Positions 44,368 through 53,782 of a stretch of 64,000 bases of DNA are shown here, piece by piece; position 1 is the stretch's first letter; each line of letters opens with the position of its first letter. Below the pieces are notes generated by a model. It ran no database searches, was not told where the DNA came from, and saw nothing but the letters and a program-made list of their open reading frames with translations. Position numbers and translations under genes: made by a program. The stretch comes from RUG14199 sp964629225 (GTDB lineage: Bacteria; Bacillota; Clostridia; Oscillospirales; CAG-272). The stretch spans positions 1-64,000 of the forward strand of contig CAZVQC010000006.1 of NCBI GenBank assembly GCA_964629225.1, written 5' to 3'.

Positions 44368-44472
44368 ATGGATGCTTTCTTAAAACGCTTTTTAACTGCC
44401 GCTCCGGTGGGAACCGCTTTTTCTCTTGCGGTCTTTTCTGTTGTGGCGGTGGTGGCGGTATTTCTTTTGTGA
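44368..44472 (+). CDS. 34-residue single-helix membrane peptide
   Basis: A short gene starting at ATG 44368, 5 bases after CGGAGG, which is a stronger ribosome site than that of the next gene. The product is MDAFLKRFLTAAPVG followed by a hydrophobic stretch of about 19 residues rich in Val, Ala and Phe, so one membrane helix with a short basic cytoplasmic N-terminus. It stops at TGA 44470-44472, 30 bp before the pseudouridine synthase start. Function unknown. Small size leaves some doubt, but the promoter, ribosome site and composition agree. Confidence 0.65.
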   Translation: MDAFLKRFLTAAPVGTAFSLAVFSVVAVVAVFLL

Positions 44473-44502
44473 CGGCTTTTTGCCGATCTCGGAGGGCTTG
44501 CT

Positions 44503-45219
44503 TTGAGGCTTGACAAATTTTTCAGTGAGACCGGGACTCTTTCAAGGCGGGAATGTGCCGCCTTTGCAAAACGGGGGCAGGTGACGGTGAACGGTGTTGC
44601 CGTAAGGGACGTTTCACGTCACGTGGATCCCGATGCCGATGAGATAGCTCTCGGAGGCACGGTCATTCGGTGGAAAAAGTTTTCCTACATAATGTTGAAC
44701 AAGCCGTCGGGTTACGTCAGCTCCACCGAGGACCGGGGACGGACAGTAATGGAGCTTTTGCCGGAGAAATATCTTAAGATGGGCTTCTTTCCTGCCGGAA
44801 GGCTTGATATCGATACTACCGGCCTTCTTCTTATCACAAATGATGGGGAGACTGCCCACAGGCTCTTGTCGCCTAAGTACCACGTTAAGAAGACCTATTA
44901 TTTCGAGTGTTCCGAGGTCATTACCGAGGAGATGAGGCACTGTCTTGAAGGCGGAGTGGATCTCGGAACTTGGGTGACCGCACCCGCCGAGGTGACACTT
45001 AAGGACGGCACGTCCGGAACCGTGGCTATCACGGAGGGAAAATTTCATCAAATAAAAATAATGTTCCATACGGTGGGAAGCGATATCACTTCACTTAAGA
45101 GGATATCCTTCGGGCCTTTGGAACTTGATGCCGCCCTCAAAGACGGGGAGTGGCGGGAGCTTGACCGAGCGGAAGAAGCGGCGCTTCTCATGGCGGCAGG
45201 CAGAGATAACATAGGATAA
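44503..45219 (+). CDS. rRNA pseudouridine synthase, RsuA/RluB family
   Basis: A 238-residue enzyme. The N-terminal S4 RNA-binding domain (MRLDKFFSETGTLSRRECAA, residues 1-55) is followed by the synthase core with YIMLNKPSGYVSST and the catalytic Asp in GRLDIDTTGLLLITNDG. The C-terminal block has GKFHQIKIMFHTVG. Size and the short core favour the RsuA (16S U516) type, but RluB/E cannot be excluded. TTG at 44503 has GGAGGG 6 bases upstream and gives the exact family N-terminus. tex follows after 11 bp. Confidence 0.9.
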   Translation: MRLDKFFSETGTLSRRECAAFAKRGQVTVNGVAVRDVSRHVDPDADEIALGGTVIRWKKFSYIMLNKPSGYVSSTEDRGRTVMELLPEKYLKMGFFPAGRLDIDTTGLLLITNDGETAHRLLSPKYHVKKTYYFECSEVITEEMRHCLEGGVDLGTWVTAPAEVTLKDGTSGTVAITEGKFHQIKIMFHTVGSDITSLKRISFGPLELDAALKDGEWRELDRAEEAALLMAAGRDNIG

Positions 45220-45230
45220 CGGAGGAGAAC

Positions 45231-47387
45231 ATGGACATCTTCAAAATACTGTCGGAGGAGCTTGGTATTTCCGAGAATCGGGTGGAAAGCGCTGTACAGC
45301 TTCTTGACGAGGGGAATACGGTGCCCTTCATAGCACGTTACAGAAAAGAAGTTACCGGAGGCCTTGACGATGAGGTACTTCGTGCCCTGACCGAGAGGCT
45401 CACGTATTTAAGGCATCTTGAGGCGAGAAAAGAGGAGATACGGAATCTTATCGATGCTCAGGGAAAACTCACGGATGAACTGATAGCGGCGATAGAGGCG
45501 GCAACTACTCTGACGGAGGCTGACGATATCTACCGTCCCTACAGACCGAAGAGGAAGAACCGCGCCACTATTGCAAAAGAAAAGGGGCTTGAGCCTTTGG
45601 CTGAGGCACTTCTTGAGCAGAGAGCCGCATATGATCCGGATATCATGACCCTTGCCGCATCCTTCATAGACTCCGAAAAGGGTGTTGAAAACGAGAAGGA
45701 TGCTCTTGCGGGAGCCTGCGATATAATCGCAGAGGGAGTCTCCGACAACGCCGATTACCGCAAGGAGATAAGAGCCCTCACTTCGGAGTTCGGTACTATC
45801 CGCTCCCGGAAGGTAGGCGATGACGAGAACCGCACTTACGAGCTTTACTATGAATATGAGGAAAAACTGTCGACCCTTCCGTCCCACCGTGTCCTCGCCC
45901 TCAACAGAGGAGAGAAGGAGGATGTTCTTAAAGTGGACGTTCTCATTGAAAGCTCCGTTATCCTCAACTATCTGTTTTCGGCAGTTATTACCGATTTCAC
46001 ATCTCCCGCATTCAAATACGTTGCAAGGGCGGTGTGCGACAGCTATGACCGTCTCATCGCTCCTTCCATAGAAAGAGAGATAAGAAACGATCTTTTCGAT
46101 ACCGCATCGGAAAGTGCCATCAAGCTGTTCTCTTTGAATCTTAAGAACCTTCTTATGGGTGCTCCTCTCAAGGGCATGACCGTAATGGGCTACGATCCGG
46201 GCTACAGAACGGGTTGCAAGCTGGCGGTGGTGGATAAGACCGGCCGTGTGCTGGATACCGCCGTGATTTACCCCACGAAGCCCCACGAGCGGATCGCAGA
46301 GGCTAGAAAGACCGTGTCAAGACTGATATCCAAGTATTCGGTGGACGTTATCGCCATCGGCAACGGCACCGCATCCGGCGAGAGTGAGCGCTTTATTGCG
46401 GAGGCTTTGTCGGAGCTCGGCGGAAATACAAAATATACTATGGTCAGTGAGGCGGGGGCATCCGTCTACTCCGCTTCCAAGCAGGGAGCCGAGGAGTTTC
46501 CGGATTTCGACGTTACGCAGAGAAGTGCCGTGTCCATTGCAAGAAGGCTCCAAGATCCCCTGGCGGAGCTTGTGAAGATCGATCCGAAATCCATCGGGGT
46601 GGGCCAGTATCAGCACGACATGAAGGAGGCAAGGCTTGACGAGGCTTTGACGGGAGTTGTGGAGGACTGCGTAAACAGTGTGGGAGTGGACGTGAATACC
46701 GCATCCTACTCATTGCTGTCCTACATTTCCGGTATCAACGTCACCGGCGCCAAGAACATAGTCAAATACAGAGAGGAAAATGGGGAATTCAAAAAACGCT
46801 CACAGATACTCAAGGTGCCTCGCATAGGTGCGAAGGCCTACGAGCAGTGTGCGGGATTCCTTCGAGTCCCCGGCTCTGCGGAGCTCCTTGACAACACGGG
46901 AGTCCACCCGGAATCCTACGAGGCGGCAAAGGGACTTCTTGAACGCCTCGGTTACGGAAAGGATGATATCTCATCGGGACATCTCGGCTCGGTCGGCGCC
47001 AAGGCATCGGTGATAGGACTTGGAAAACTTGCAGAGGAGCTTGGGGTAGGAGAGCCTACTCTCAACGATATCATCAAAGAACTTGAAAAGCCGGGACGTG
47101 ACGTTCGGGACAGTCTCCCGAAGCCGAGACTTATGGAGAGAGCGATCGACATTTCCGAGCTTAAGGAGGGAATGACCCTCACCGGCACCGTCCGCAACGT
47201 CATCGACTTCGGCGCATTCGTGGATATCGGTGTCCATCAGGACGGACTCGTCCACATATCCGAGATATCCGACCGATACGTGAGACATCCCTCGGAGGTA
47301 CTTTCCGTTGGCGACACCGTCACCGTAAGGGTGAAGAGCGTGGATCTTAAGAAAAGACGTATCGCCCTGACGATGAAGAGCAAATGA
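45231..47387 (+). CDS. tex: Tex-family RNA-binding transcription accessory protein
   Basis: A 718-residue Tex protein. The N-terminal helical part has NTVPFIARYRKEVTGGLDD, the classic Tex signature. A YqgF-like RNase H domain (GMTVMGYDPGYRTGCKLAVV), tandem helix-hairpin-helix motifs (VDVNTASYSLLSYISGIN) and a C-terminal S1 domain (GMTLTGTVRNVIDFGAFVDI) follow. Tex binds nucleic acids and affects transcription and virulence gene expression in several bacteria. It follows the pseudouridine synthase by 11 bp with GGAGG at its start. No terminator hairpin is clear in 47388-47616. Confidence 0.95.
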   Translation: MDIFKILSEELGISENRVESAVQLLDEGNTVPFIARYRKEVTGGLDDEVLRALTERLTYLRHLEARKEEIRNLIDAQGKLTDELIAAIEAATTLTEADDIYRPYRPKRKNRATIAKEKGLEPLAEALLEQRAAYDPDIMTLAASFIDSEKGVENEKDALAGACDIIAEGVSDNADYRKEIRALTSEFGTIRSRKVGDDENRTYELYYEYEEKLSTLPSHRVLALNRGEKEDVLKVDVLIESSVILNYLFSAVITDFTSPAFKYVARAVCDSYDRLIAPSIEREIRNDLFDTASESAIKLFSLNLKNLLMGAPLKGMTVMGYDPGYRTGCKLAVVDKTGRVLDTAVIYPTKPHERIAEARKTVSRLISKYSVDVIAIGNGTASGESERFIAEALSELGGNTKYTMVSEAGASVYSASKQGAEEFPDFDVTQRSAVSIARRLQDPLAELVKIDPKSIGVGQYQHDMKEARLDEALTGVVEDCVNSVGVDVNTASYSLLSYISGINVTGAKNIVKYREENGEFKKRSQILKVPRIGAKAYEQCAGFLRVPGSAELLDNTGVHPESYEAAKGLLERLGYGKDDISSGHLGSVGAKASVIGLGKLAEELGVGEPTLNDIIKELEKPGRDVRDSLPKPRLMERAIDISELKEGMTLTGTVRNVIDFGAFVDIGVHQDGLVHISEISDRYVRHPSEVLSVGDTVTVRVKSVDLKKRRIALTMKSK

Positions 47388-47616
47388 CGGAAATATCTGT
47401 CGTAATTTATCGGCTCTTATAGAAAAAATAATAGGTGCGACCTTAAAGAAAATTAAAAATCGGGCGCATTTGGACAAATTCAACAAAATATTATTTGTAA
47501 ATTTGGGAAAATAGTCACTACCATTTGCACTCGGATTTTGATAAAATATAGCGTAGATACTTGTGCGAGAGTAAGCGCTCTTTGAGTGCGTAAAAACCAT
47601 TGGAGGAAATTTAATA

Positions 47617-48729
47617 ATGGCAAGTTTATCCCTGAAGCATATCTATAAAAAATATCCCGGCGGAGTTACTGCCGTTTCCGATTTCTGCCTCGATATTAAG
47701 GACAAGGAGTTCCTTATCCTCGTCGGACCTTCCGGCTGCGGTAAGACTACTACTCTCCGTATGATCGCAGGTCTTGAAGAGATCACGGAAGGCGAGCTCT
47801 TCATCGGTGACCGTCTCGTCAATGACGTTGCACCGAAGGACAGAGACATTGCAATGGTTTTCCAGAACTACGCTCTGTATCCTCATATGACGGTTTTCGA
47901 TAACATGGCATTCGGACTCAAACTTCGCAAAACTCCGAAGGAAGAGATAAAGCGCCGTGTTGAGGAAGCTGCGCGTATCCTCGATATCACCCACCTTCTC
48001 GACAGAAGACCGAAGGCTCTGTCCGGCGGTCAGAAGCAGAGAGTTGCTCTCGGACGTGCCATTGTCCGCAAGCCCATGGTATTCCTTCTTGACGAGCCTC
48101 TTTCCAACTTGGATGCGAAGCTCCGTGCTACCATGAGAACAGAGCTTACCAAGATTCACCAGAGGGTTGGTACCACCTTCGTCTACGTCACACACGACCA
48201 GACAGAGGCTATGACCATGGCAACGAGGATCGTTGTTATGAAGGACGGTCTCATCCAGCAGGTGGACACTCCTCAGAATCTCTACGACATGCCCGTCAAC
48301 CTGTTCGTTGCAGGCTTCATCGGAACACCTCAGATGAACTTCTTCGATTGCACTCTTGAGAAGAAGGGTGACGATCTCTACCTTACCTTCGGCGACAATG
48401 CTCTCAAGCTTCCCAAGGACAAGGCAAACGCCCCCATTCTCAAGGACTACATCGGCAAGGAAGTTGTTGCGGGTATCCGTCCCGAGAACATCCATGATGA
48501 TGAAGCTGCTCTTGCAGCTTACTCCGATGCAGTCATCAACACCAGCGTTGAAGTCTCCGAGCTTATGGGCTCCGAGATCCATCTGTATCTTGCTTGCGGT
48601 GACCAGCACTTCGTTGCACGTGTCTCCTCCCGTTCCACGGCAAGACCCGGTGACTCCGTTAAGATCGCTCTTGATATGTCCAGAGTTCACCTCTTCGACA
48701 AAGATACCGAGCGTTACATCATCCACTGA
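47617..48729 (+). CDS. Sugar ABC transporter ATPase, MsmX/UgpC type
   Basis: A 370-residue ATP-binding subunit. Walker A GPSGCGKTT, the Q-loop around VFQNYALYPHMTVFDN, signature LSGGQKQRVALGRA, Walker B VFLLDEPLSNLDAKLR and the switch His in VTHDQTEAM are all present. The C-terminal OB-like TOBE region (VAGIRPENIHDDE) is that of the CUT1 family (MalK, UgpC, MsmX). No permease or binding-protein gene is adjacent. MsmX-type ATPases commonly serve several sugar importers encoded elsewhere, and that is the likely role. GGAGG precedes the ATG; an extended -10 TGATAAAAT lies near 47539. Confidence 0.94.
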   Translation: MASLSLKHIYKKYPGGVTAVSDFCLDIKDKEFLILVGPSGCGKTTTLRMIAGLEEITEGELFIGDRLVNDVAPKDRDIAMVFQNYALYPHMTVFDNMAFGLKLRKTPKEEIKRRVEEAARILDITHLLDRRPKALSGGQKQRVALGRAIVRKPMVFLLDEPLSNLDAKLRATMRTELTKIHQRVGTTFVYVTHDQTEAMTMATRIVVMKDGLIQQVDTPQNLYDMPVNLFVAGFIGTPQMNFFDCTLEKKGDDLYLTFGDNALKLPKDKANAPILKDYIGKEVVAGIRPENIHDDEAALAAYSDAVINTSVEVSELMGSEIHLYLACGDQHFVARVSSRSTARPGDSVKIALDMSRVHLFDKDTERYIIH

Positions 48730-48740
48730 TACGGCATTAG

Positions 48741-48765
48741 AGCGCAAGCGGCTTCCGCTTGCGCT
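48741..48765 (+). terminator. Terminator of the ABC ATPase gene
   Basis: AGCGCAAGCGG-CTT-CCGCTTGCGCT followed by TTTTTA, 11 bp after the stop. The remaining 48770-49015 holds no gene. Confidence 0.9.
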
Positions 48766-49018
48766 TTTTAATGTTCTCGGCACACGGCGTCTGTTCTCTT
48801 GGAAAACGGAGGCGGATGAAAAGACGGCATAGAGGACAGGGTACAGTCGGTTGATTTTTTGGTTCTAAAAAAGAAGAGCTTTCCGCGTTCGGATGTAAAA
48901 TAGTATTGCGAAGTTATTCAATTGACTAAGATCGCCGTTAAAATCGTATCCTTGCTGAAACCCGGCGGCAGAAAAAAGCCGAATGCATTGTAAATTTTAA
49001 AAAAATCGTCCGAAGTAC

Positions 49019-49047
49019 TTGACATATCCGGACACTTATATTATAAT
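49019..49047 (+). promoter_or_regulatory. Consensus promoter of the cohesin-like protein gene
   Basis: TTGACA (49019-49024), 17-bp spacer, TATAAT (49042-49047). A perfect match to the sigma-A consensus, so strong expression is expected. Confidence 0.9.
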
Positions 49048-49080
49048 AACGCTGTAATTATATTTTTGGAGGAATTCAAA

Positions 49081-51094
49081 ATGAAAAAGATATTGTCAGT
49101 CGTGCTCGTAGCGCTGATGATCTTCTCCATGGCTTCAGGCGTTTTCGCTATGGTGCCTTCCTATGATGAGGATCCCACGCTCTATGATTTCGATCAGCAC
49201 GTAACTATGACGGTCGGCAATGCCGAGATAACACAGGGTACCACCACGGCTACCGTGTCCGTCGACATGTCCAACGTTCCCACTGACGGACTTCCCGATG
49301 AAGGCGGAGTTTGTGCGGTAGAGTTTTGGGCTATCTTCGACAAGAAGCTTGGCTTTGATGGGATCGATCTCACCACAGGTATGTTCAACGGCCTTGCTTC
49401 CGGCGATAACGTAGTTGTTGACAGCTACGCAACTCAGACATCAAAATGGACAGATGCAAGCGGAGTTGTCTCCGAGTACTACATCAATAAGACCGAAGAA
49501 CTTTGGGACATCCACGGAACTACCGAATCAGCGGTTCTTGCTAACAAGAATGTATATTGGATCTACATCTGCGCAGACGACATGCTCGACATCCACCTGG
49601 GTAACGGTCGTGTTTGCGATCTTAAGTTCACGGTTCCCGCAGATATGCCCGTAGGCGAGTACGAAATCACCGTATGGACATACTGCAGCGGTATCACCGG
49701 CGGCGTTTACGACGACTTCTCCATTGAACCTTGGTATGCTACCGTTGATGATACCCCCGGTACCCTCAAGGTCAAGGCGGCACCGACCGTAACACCTACT
49801 CTTAAGATGTCCGATGCCGGTATCACAGTGGGTGACGCTGAGGCTACGTTCACCGTAACCATGGAGAACAACTCCGGCTTCTGGTCTCTTAAGGCCTACA
49901 TCATCTACCCCGAGAGCCTTTCAATCGTTGAAAGCAGTTTGACGAAGGGCGAGAACTTCAGCTTCGTTACCAACTTCACCACTTCCGGCAATGCGAAGAT
50001 GAGAGACATCCCCTTTGCTACCGCAAAGGCTTCCGGCGTTAACTTCGACCTGGAAGAGGAATGCGAAGCTAAGGGCGTTGACGGAACGGGTAAGAAAGTA
50101 GCTCTCCTTATGATGGATCTGTCCTCCGAGGATGAACTCTTTAATACCACCGATAACGGCACTGTTGTAACGTTCAAGTTCGACACCGCTACCATCGCAG
50201 CAGGCGAGTATGATATCGATCTCGTTCTCAGCGGATTCAATACCATCGACTGCGACAGCAACGATGTTCATTACGACACAGTATCCGGTAAACTTAAGGT
50301 TGAGACCTGCAACCACGACTGGGATCTGACGTCTTCCACCGATGCAACCTGCAAGACAGCATCCAGCGAGAACTACGAGTGCTCCATGTGCCACGACACG
50401 AAGACAACGCACGATGTCGCAGCTCTCGGCCACGATTTCAGCCAGTTTGTAGAAAAGGTTGATCCTACCTGCACAGCAGAGGGTTACACAACATACAAGT
50501 GCTCAAGATGCGATGAAACAGAGGAACGCGATACGAAGCCCACGATTGAACACGACTGGGATCTGACATCTTCCACCGATGCAACCTGCAAGACAGCATC
50601 CAGCGAGAACTACGAGTGCTCCANNNNNNNNNNNNNNNNNNNNNNNNNNNNNNNNNNNNNNNNNNNNNNNNNNNNNNNNNNNNNNNNNNNNNNNNNNNNN
50701 NNNNNNNNNNNNNNNNNNNNNNNTTGATCCTACCTGCACAGCAGAGGGTTACACAACATACAAGTGCTCAAGATGCGACGAAACACAGAATAGAGACAAG
50801 GTTGACGCTCTCGGACATGACTGGGATGCAGGCGTTATCACAAAGGCTCCCACAACTACCGAGGAAGGCGAAAAGACCTTTACATGCCGCAGATGCTCAG
50901 ACAAGAAGGTCGAGGCTATCGAGAAGCTTGCCGATACTAAGGTTCCCGAAGATAACAAGAACGACGACGCTAATAACGCCGGCGGCAACCACCAGACAGG
51001 CGATGCTCTGATTACAGTAGCAATCGTTGCTGTAGTTGCTCTCATCGCTCTTGCAGGAACGGTAGTTATCAAGAAGAGAGTCTTCAGCAAATAA
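49081..51094 (+). CDS. Wall-anchored protein with cohesin-like domains and Cys-rich repeats
   Basis: Signal peptide KKILSVVLVALMIFSMASG ending VFA; two beta-sandwich domains that resemble cohesins (about 35-240, with VCDLKFTVPADMPVGEYEI; about 245-412, with ATFTVTMENNSGFWSLKAY and VVTFKFDTATIAAGEYDI); then doubled-CxxC repeats of 79 residues (HDWDLTSSTDATCKTASSEN, DPTCTAEGYTTYKCSRC). The C-terminus has a HQTGD sorting-type motif, a hydrophobic helix and KKRVFSK. The coding frame is interrupted on paper by 100 N at 50624-50723; the repeat period predicts a true gap of 72 + 237n bp, which restores one frame. ATG at 49081 follows GGAGG. The cohesin call is by motif only. Confidence 0.75.
50624..50723. 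other. Assembly gap (100 N)
   Basis: Exactly 100 N inside the Cys-rich repeat region. It is a placeholder, not a measured length. Confidence 0.99.
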
Positions 51095-51125
51095 TAATAT
51101 GAAGCATTCCGACTGAGTCGGAAGG

Positions 51126-51151
51126 GAGACCGAGGCTTTTGCCTCGGTCTC
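51126..51151 (+). terminator. Terminator of the cohesin-like protein gene
   Basis: GAGACCGAGGC-TTTT-GCCTCGGTCTC followed by TTTG, 32 bp after the stop. Confidence 0.88.
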
Positions 51152-51371
51152 TTTGCGTCTTGCGGCAGATCTCGGCACTGTCTGCGAGGTGTCGGTGATG
51201 CTTTTTTAGTTAGTGAAGCTGACAGGCATGCGGAAACGATGTGGTGATAATAAGTCCAGGCGGAGAAGCGTTAGGCTGAAAAATAACAGTAACTGAGAGA
51301 GTCGGGTCGGAAGGTAGTAAGCGGATGTCACCGGGAGATAGTACGGGGAGAGAAGGATAGTAAAATGAGAG

Positions 51372-51880
51372 CCGGTTGGAAAAAACGGTGAGCGGAGAGC
51401 GGGAAGTTAAATTCGGCCGTTATCAGAGCAGTAGTTAGTGGGGATGTGGCAGCAAAGGACAGTAGAGGGGAACCGGTTGGCAAAAAAACGGTAAGTGGAG
51501 GACGGCAAGTTGAATTCGGTCGGTATCAGAGAAGTAGTTATTGGGGTGTGGTGGCAAAGGACAGTGGAGGGGAACCGGTTGGCAAAAAAACGGTAAGTGG
51601 AGGACGGCAAGTTGAATTCGGNNNNNNNNNNNNNNNNNNNNNNNNNNNNNNNNNNNNNNNNNNNNNNNNNNNNNNNNNNNNNNNNNNNNNNNNNNNNNNN
51701 NNNNNNNNNNNNNNNNNNNNNGTATCAGAGAAGTAGTTATTGGGGTGTGGTGGCAAAGGACAGTGGAGGGGAACCGATTGGCAGAACGGTGAGGGAAGGA
51801 CAGTGAGTTGAGAGCCAATTGGAGAAAACGGTGAGTGGAGAGCGCAAGTGGAATTCGTTTGGTAGCAGATAAGTAGTGTG
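51372..51880. repeat. Tandem repeats of about 102 bp, interrupted by an assembly gap
   Basis: The landmark CCGGTTGG recurs at 51372, 51473 and 51575 (spacing 101-102 bp), then as CCGATTGG at 51773 after 100 N (51622-51721) and as CCAATTGG at 51815. The central units are nearly identical and the outer ones decay. Each carries AAAAAAACGGTAAGTGGAGG and TTGAATTCGG. The plus strand is purine-rich. The whole interval 51160-52230 contains no convincing gene; open frames across the repeats lack ribosome sites. Confidence 0.85.
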
Positions 51881-52235
51881 AAAAAATGCGGAGAGCAGGA
51901 AGGAAGCAAGAAGAGAAGCAGCAAGCAGGGAAGCAGTTAGCAAAGGAGAAACAAGTGGGAGCGGGAGTCGGAGCTGTGAGTTAAAGAACCGCGGCGGAGC
52001 GGTCGGAAGGAAAGCGGTGAGTTTTTAGCGGCTGCAGGAACCTGTTGATACTGTAGGCCGACATGATCCGGACTACTGTGAATTGTGATGAGTGGTGTCG
52101 GGGAGGAGACGGAGAACAAGCTGCCTTTGCGGGAATGATATTGTCGGTGCTTTCGGTCGATATGATATTATTTCTCTTGCCGCAGCGTAGGATCGGTAAA
52201 ATAATAAGTTTTGTCTTTTAGTGGGCTTTCTGCTA

Positions 52236-52264
52236 TTGCAAAAGGCGCCATATTATGATAAAAT
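52236..52264 (+). promoter_or_regulatory. Promoter of xpt
   Basis: TTGCAA (52236-52241), 17-bp spacer, TAAAAT (52259-52264), 27 bp before the ATG. The leader is too short for a purine riboswitch. Confidence 0.72.
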
Positions 52265-52291
52265 AAAACAAAAACGCCGAGGTTACGCATC

Positions 52292-52870
52292 ATGAAGCTT
52301 CTTGAAGACAGAATAAAAAGAGACGGTAAGGTACTCAGTGCCGATGTTTTGAAGGTGGACAGTTTTCTCAACCACATGATAGATGTGGGACTTCTTTCGG
52401 AAATGGGAAAAGAGTTCTTCCGCCTTTTTGAAAATGACAGAGTTAATAAGATACTGACCATCGAAGCTTCGGGCATCGGTATTGCCTGTCTTGCGGCTGA
52501 GCAGTTCGGTGGCATTCCGGTGGTGTTTGCGAAGAAGTCCAAGTCCTCCAATATCGGAGACGATTTCTTCTCCTCTCGCGCCCATTCCTTCACTCACGGT
52601 ACCGACAATGATATCATAGTGTCGAAAAACTACCTTTCAAGCGATGACAGAGTGCTGATAATCGATGATTTTCTTGCTAACGGTGCGGCACTTAAAGCTC
52701 TTATCGACATCTGCAAAAAAGCCGGTGCCACGGTAGTCGGAGCAGGTATTGCGGTGGAAAAGAAGTTCCAGGGCGGCGGCGATAGATTAAGAAGCGCCGG
52801 TGTCAAGGTTGAGAGCCTTGCGATGATACAGAGCATGAGCACCGACGGAGGAGTTGAGTTCTTTAACTGA
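52292..52870 (+). CDS. xpt: Xanthine phosphoribosyltransferase
   Basis: Purine salvage: xanthine plus PRPP gives XMP. The 192-residue protein matches Bacillus Xpt in length and in MKLLEDRIKRDGKVLSADVL at the start, ILTIEASGIGIACLAAEQFG, and the PRPP-binding loop VLIIDDFLANGAALKALID. It begins at ATG 52292. It stands alone; the usual partner permease is missing. A hairpin (GGGAGACCG-ATGA-CGGTCTCCC, 52930-52951) follows. No gene is seen in 52952-53189. Confidence 0.95.
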   Translation: MKLLEDRIKRDGKVLSADVLKVDSFLNHMIDVGLLSEMGKEFFRLFENDRVNKILTIEASGIGIACLAAEQFGGIPVVFAKKSKSSNIGDDFFSSRAHSFTHGTDNDIIVSKNYLSSDDRVLIIDDFLANGAALKALIDICKKAGATVVGAGIAVEKKFQGGGDRLRSAGVKVESLAMIQSMSTDGGVEFFN

Positions 52871-52929
52871 CCGATCATGTCGGAACCGTCCGACACTCGG
52901 ATTTTGCTTCGCAATTAATGATAATGACA

Positions 52930-52951
52930 GGGAGACCGATGACGGTCTCCC
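52930..52951 (+). terminator. Terminator after xpt
   Basis: Nine-bp stem GGGAGACCG/CGGTCTCCC with loop ATGA, then TCTGTT. Confidence 0.72.
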
Positions 52952-53189
52952 TCTGTTAATGACGGTTGCCTGCACAGGTTCTGCCGGCGGCACAGATAGG
53001 CTTTTTTACAGATGACTTGTCTTGGTTGCTTTGCTGTGATACCGTTTCTTATTTGATTGGTCTTCCGTGGTGGTCGGTGGCAGATAACTGCTTTTTTGAA
53101 TGTCTTTTTACTTGTCGATCTTGTTTTTGTTGTTTGTTATCGACACTTTGTCATCCCCTACTGCTCAAAGGTCGGATCTGCCGATGCAA

Positions 53190-53654
53190 TCAAGGCTCAA
53201 GTAATCTTCCGAAGGCGAAGCCGTCGCACCTGAAGATCTCTTTTATCTCCCAAAGGTGGGTGTCGTCGGTACTCATCCAGAACACCGCCCCACCCGTTGG
53301 GTCCAGGTCCTTTTGAAGCACGATCTCCACAAGGCTTCTTTCAAGAACGCAGTCACCGTCCCTAACCGATGCTATCTTGTCTTCCGTAACTCGTCGGAAA
53401 TTACCTCCGTAGAGCACTGTGTTTTTAAGGTCCTTCGAAAAGCCGATGTCATCAAGATCGTTGAAAGTGACACTGATAAAGCAGATCTTGGTCAGTATCC
53501 CCTCATTTGCCGCCTCAATTTTGACTGCCTTTGCCAGCATCATTTTGTCACTTTCGCTGAACTCTTGACGGTCGGCGGCAGATGCGGTGTGGCACAGAAC
53601 CGTCAAAAGAATCATTGCCGCCGGAAGAGCGGCTGCCCGTAATATTTTTCTCAT
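53190..53654 (-). CDS. SleB-like secreted cell-wall hydrolase
   Basis: A 154-residue secreted protein: signal RKILRAAALPAAMILLTVL ending TASA, then a small Hydrolase_2-like domain. MMLAKAVKIEAANEG carries the candidate catalytic Glu, and DLDPTGGAVFWMSTDD matches the DPTGGA motif of SleB-type spore cortex lytic enzymes. The usual VNRV motif reads VTFNDLDDIGF, which is divergent, and the peptidoglycan-binding domain is absent. ATG at 53654 is preferred; a GTG at 53696 would start before a TATAAT at about 53665-53670. Role in spore germination or wall turnover is inferred. Confidence 0.72.
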   Translation of the reverse strand: MRKILRAAALPAAMILLTVLCHTASAADRQEFSESDKMMLAKAVKIEAANEGILTKICFISVTFNDLDDIGFSKDLKNTVLYGGNFRRVTEDKIASVRDGDCVLERSLVEIVLQKDLDPTGGAVFWMSTDDTHLWEIKEIFRCDGFAFGRLLEP

Positions 53655-53782
53655 GCCTTTTTGTCTTATTATACCCGATGCTCGTTTTTTTATCACCGGC
53701 GAAAAAGCAATTGACTAATTGCCGCCGATATAGTAAAATAACATTGATATCGGTGCTTCACATCGCTTTTTGGGAGGTCAAA

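Noticed and set aside
51407..51943. Repetitive open frames on both strands in the tandem array, such as SGGEPVGKKTVSGGRQVEF units
   Set aside because: The period is a multiple of three, so frames stay open by chance; no start with a ribosome site, and the frames pass through N.
51900..52291. Purine riboswitch upstream of xpt
   Set aside because: Common for xpt in Bacillus, but the promoter lies only 27 bp from the start and no conserved purine-aptamer core is present.
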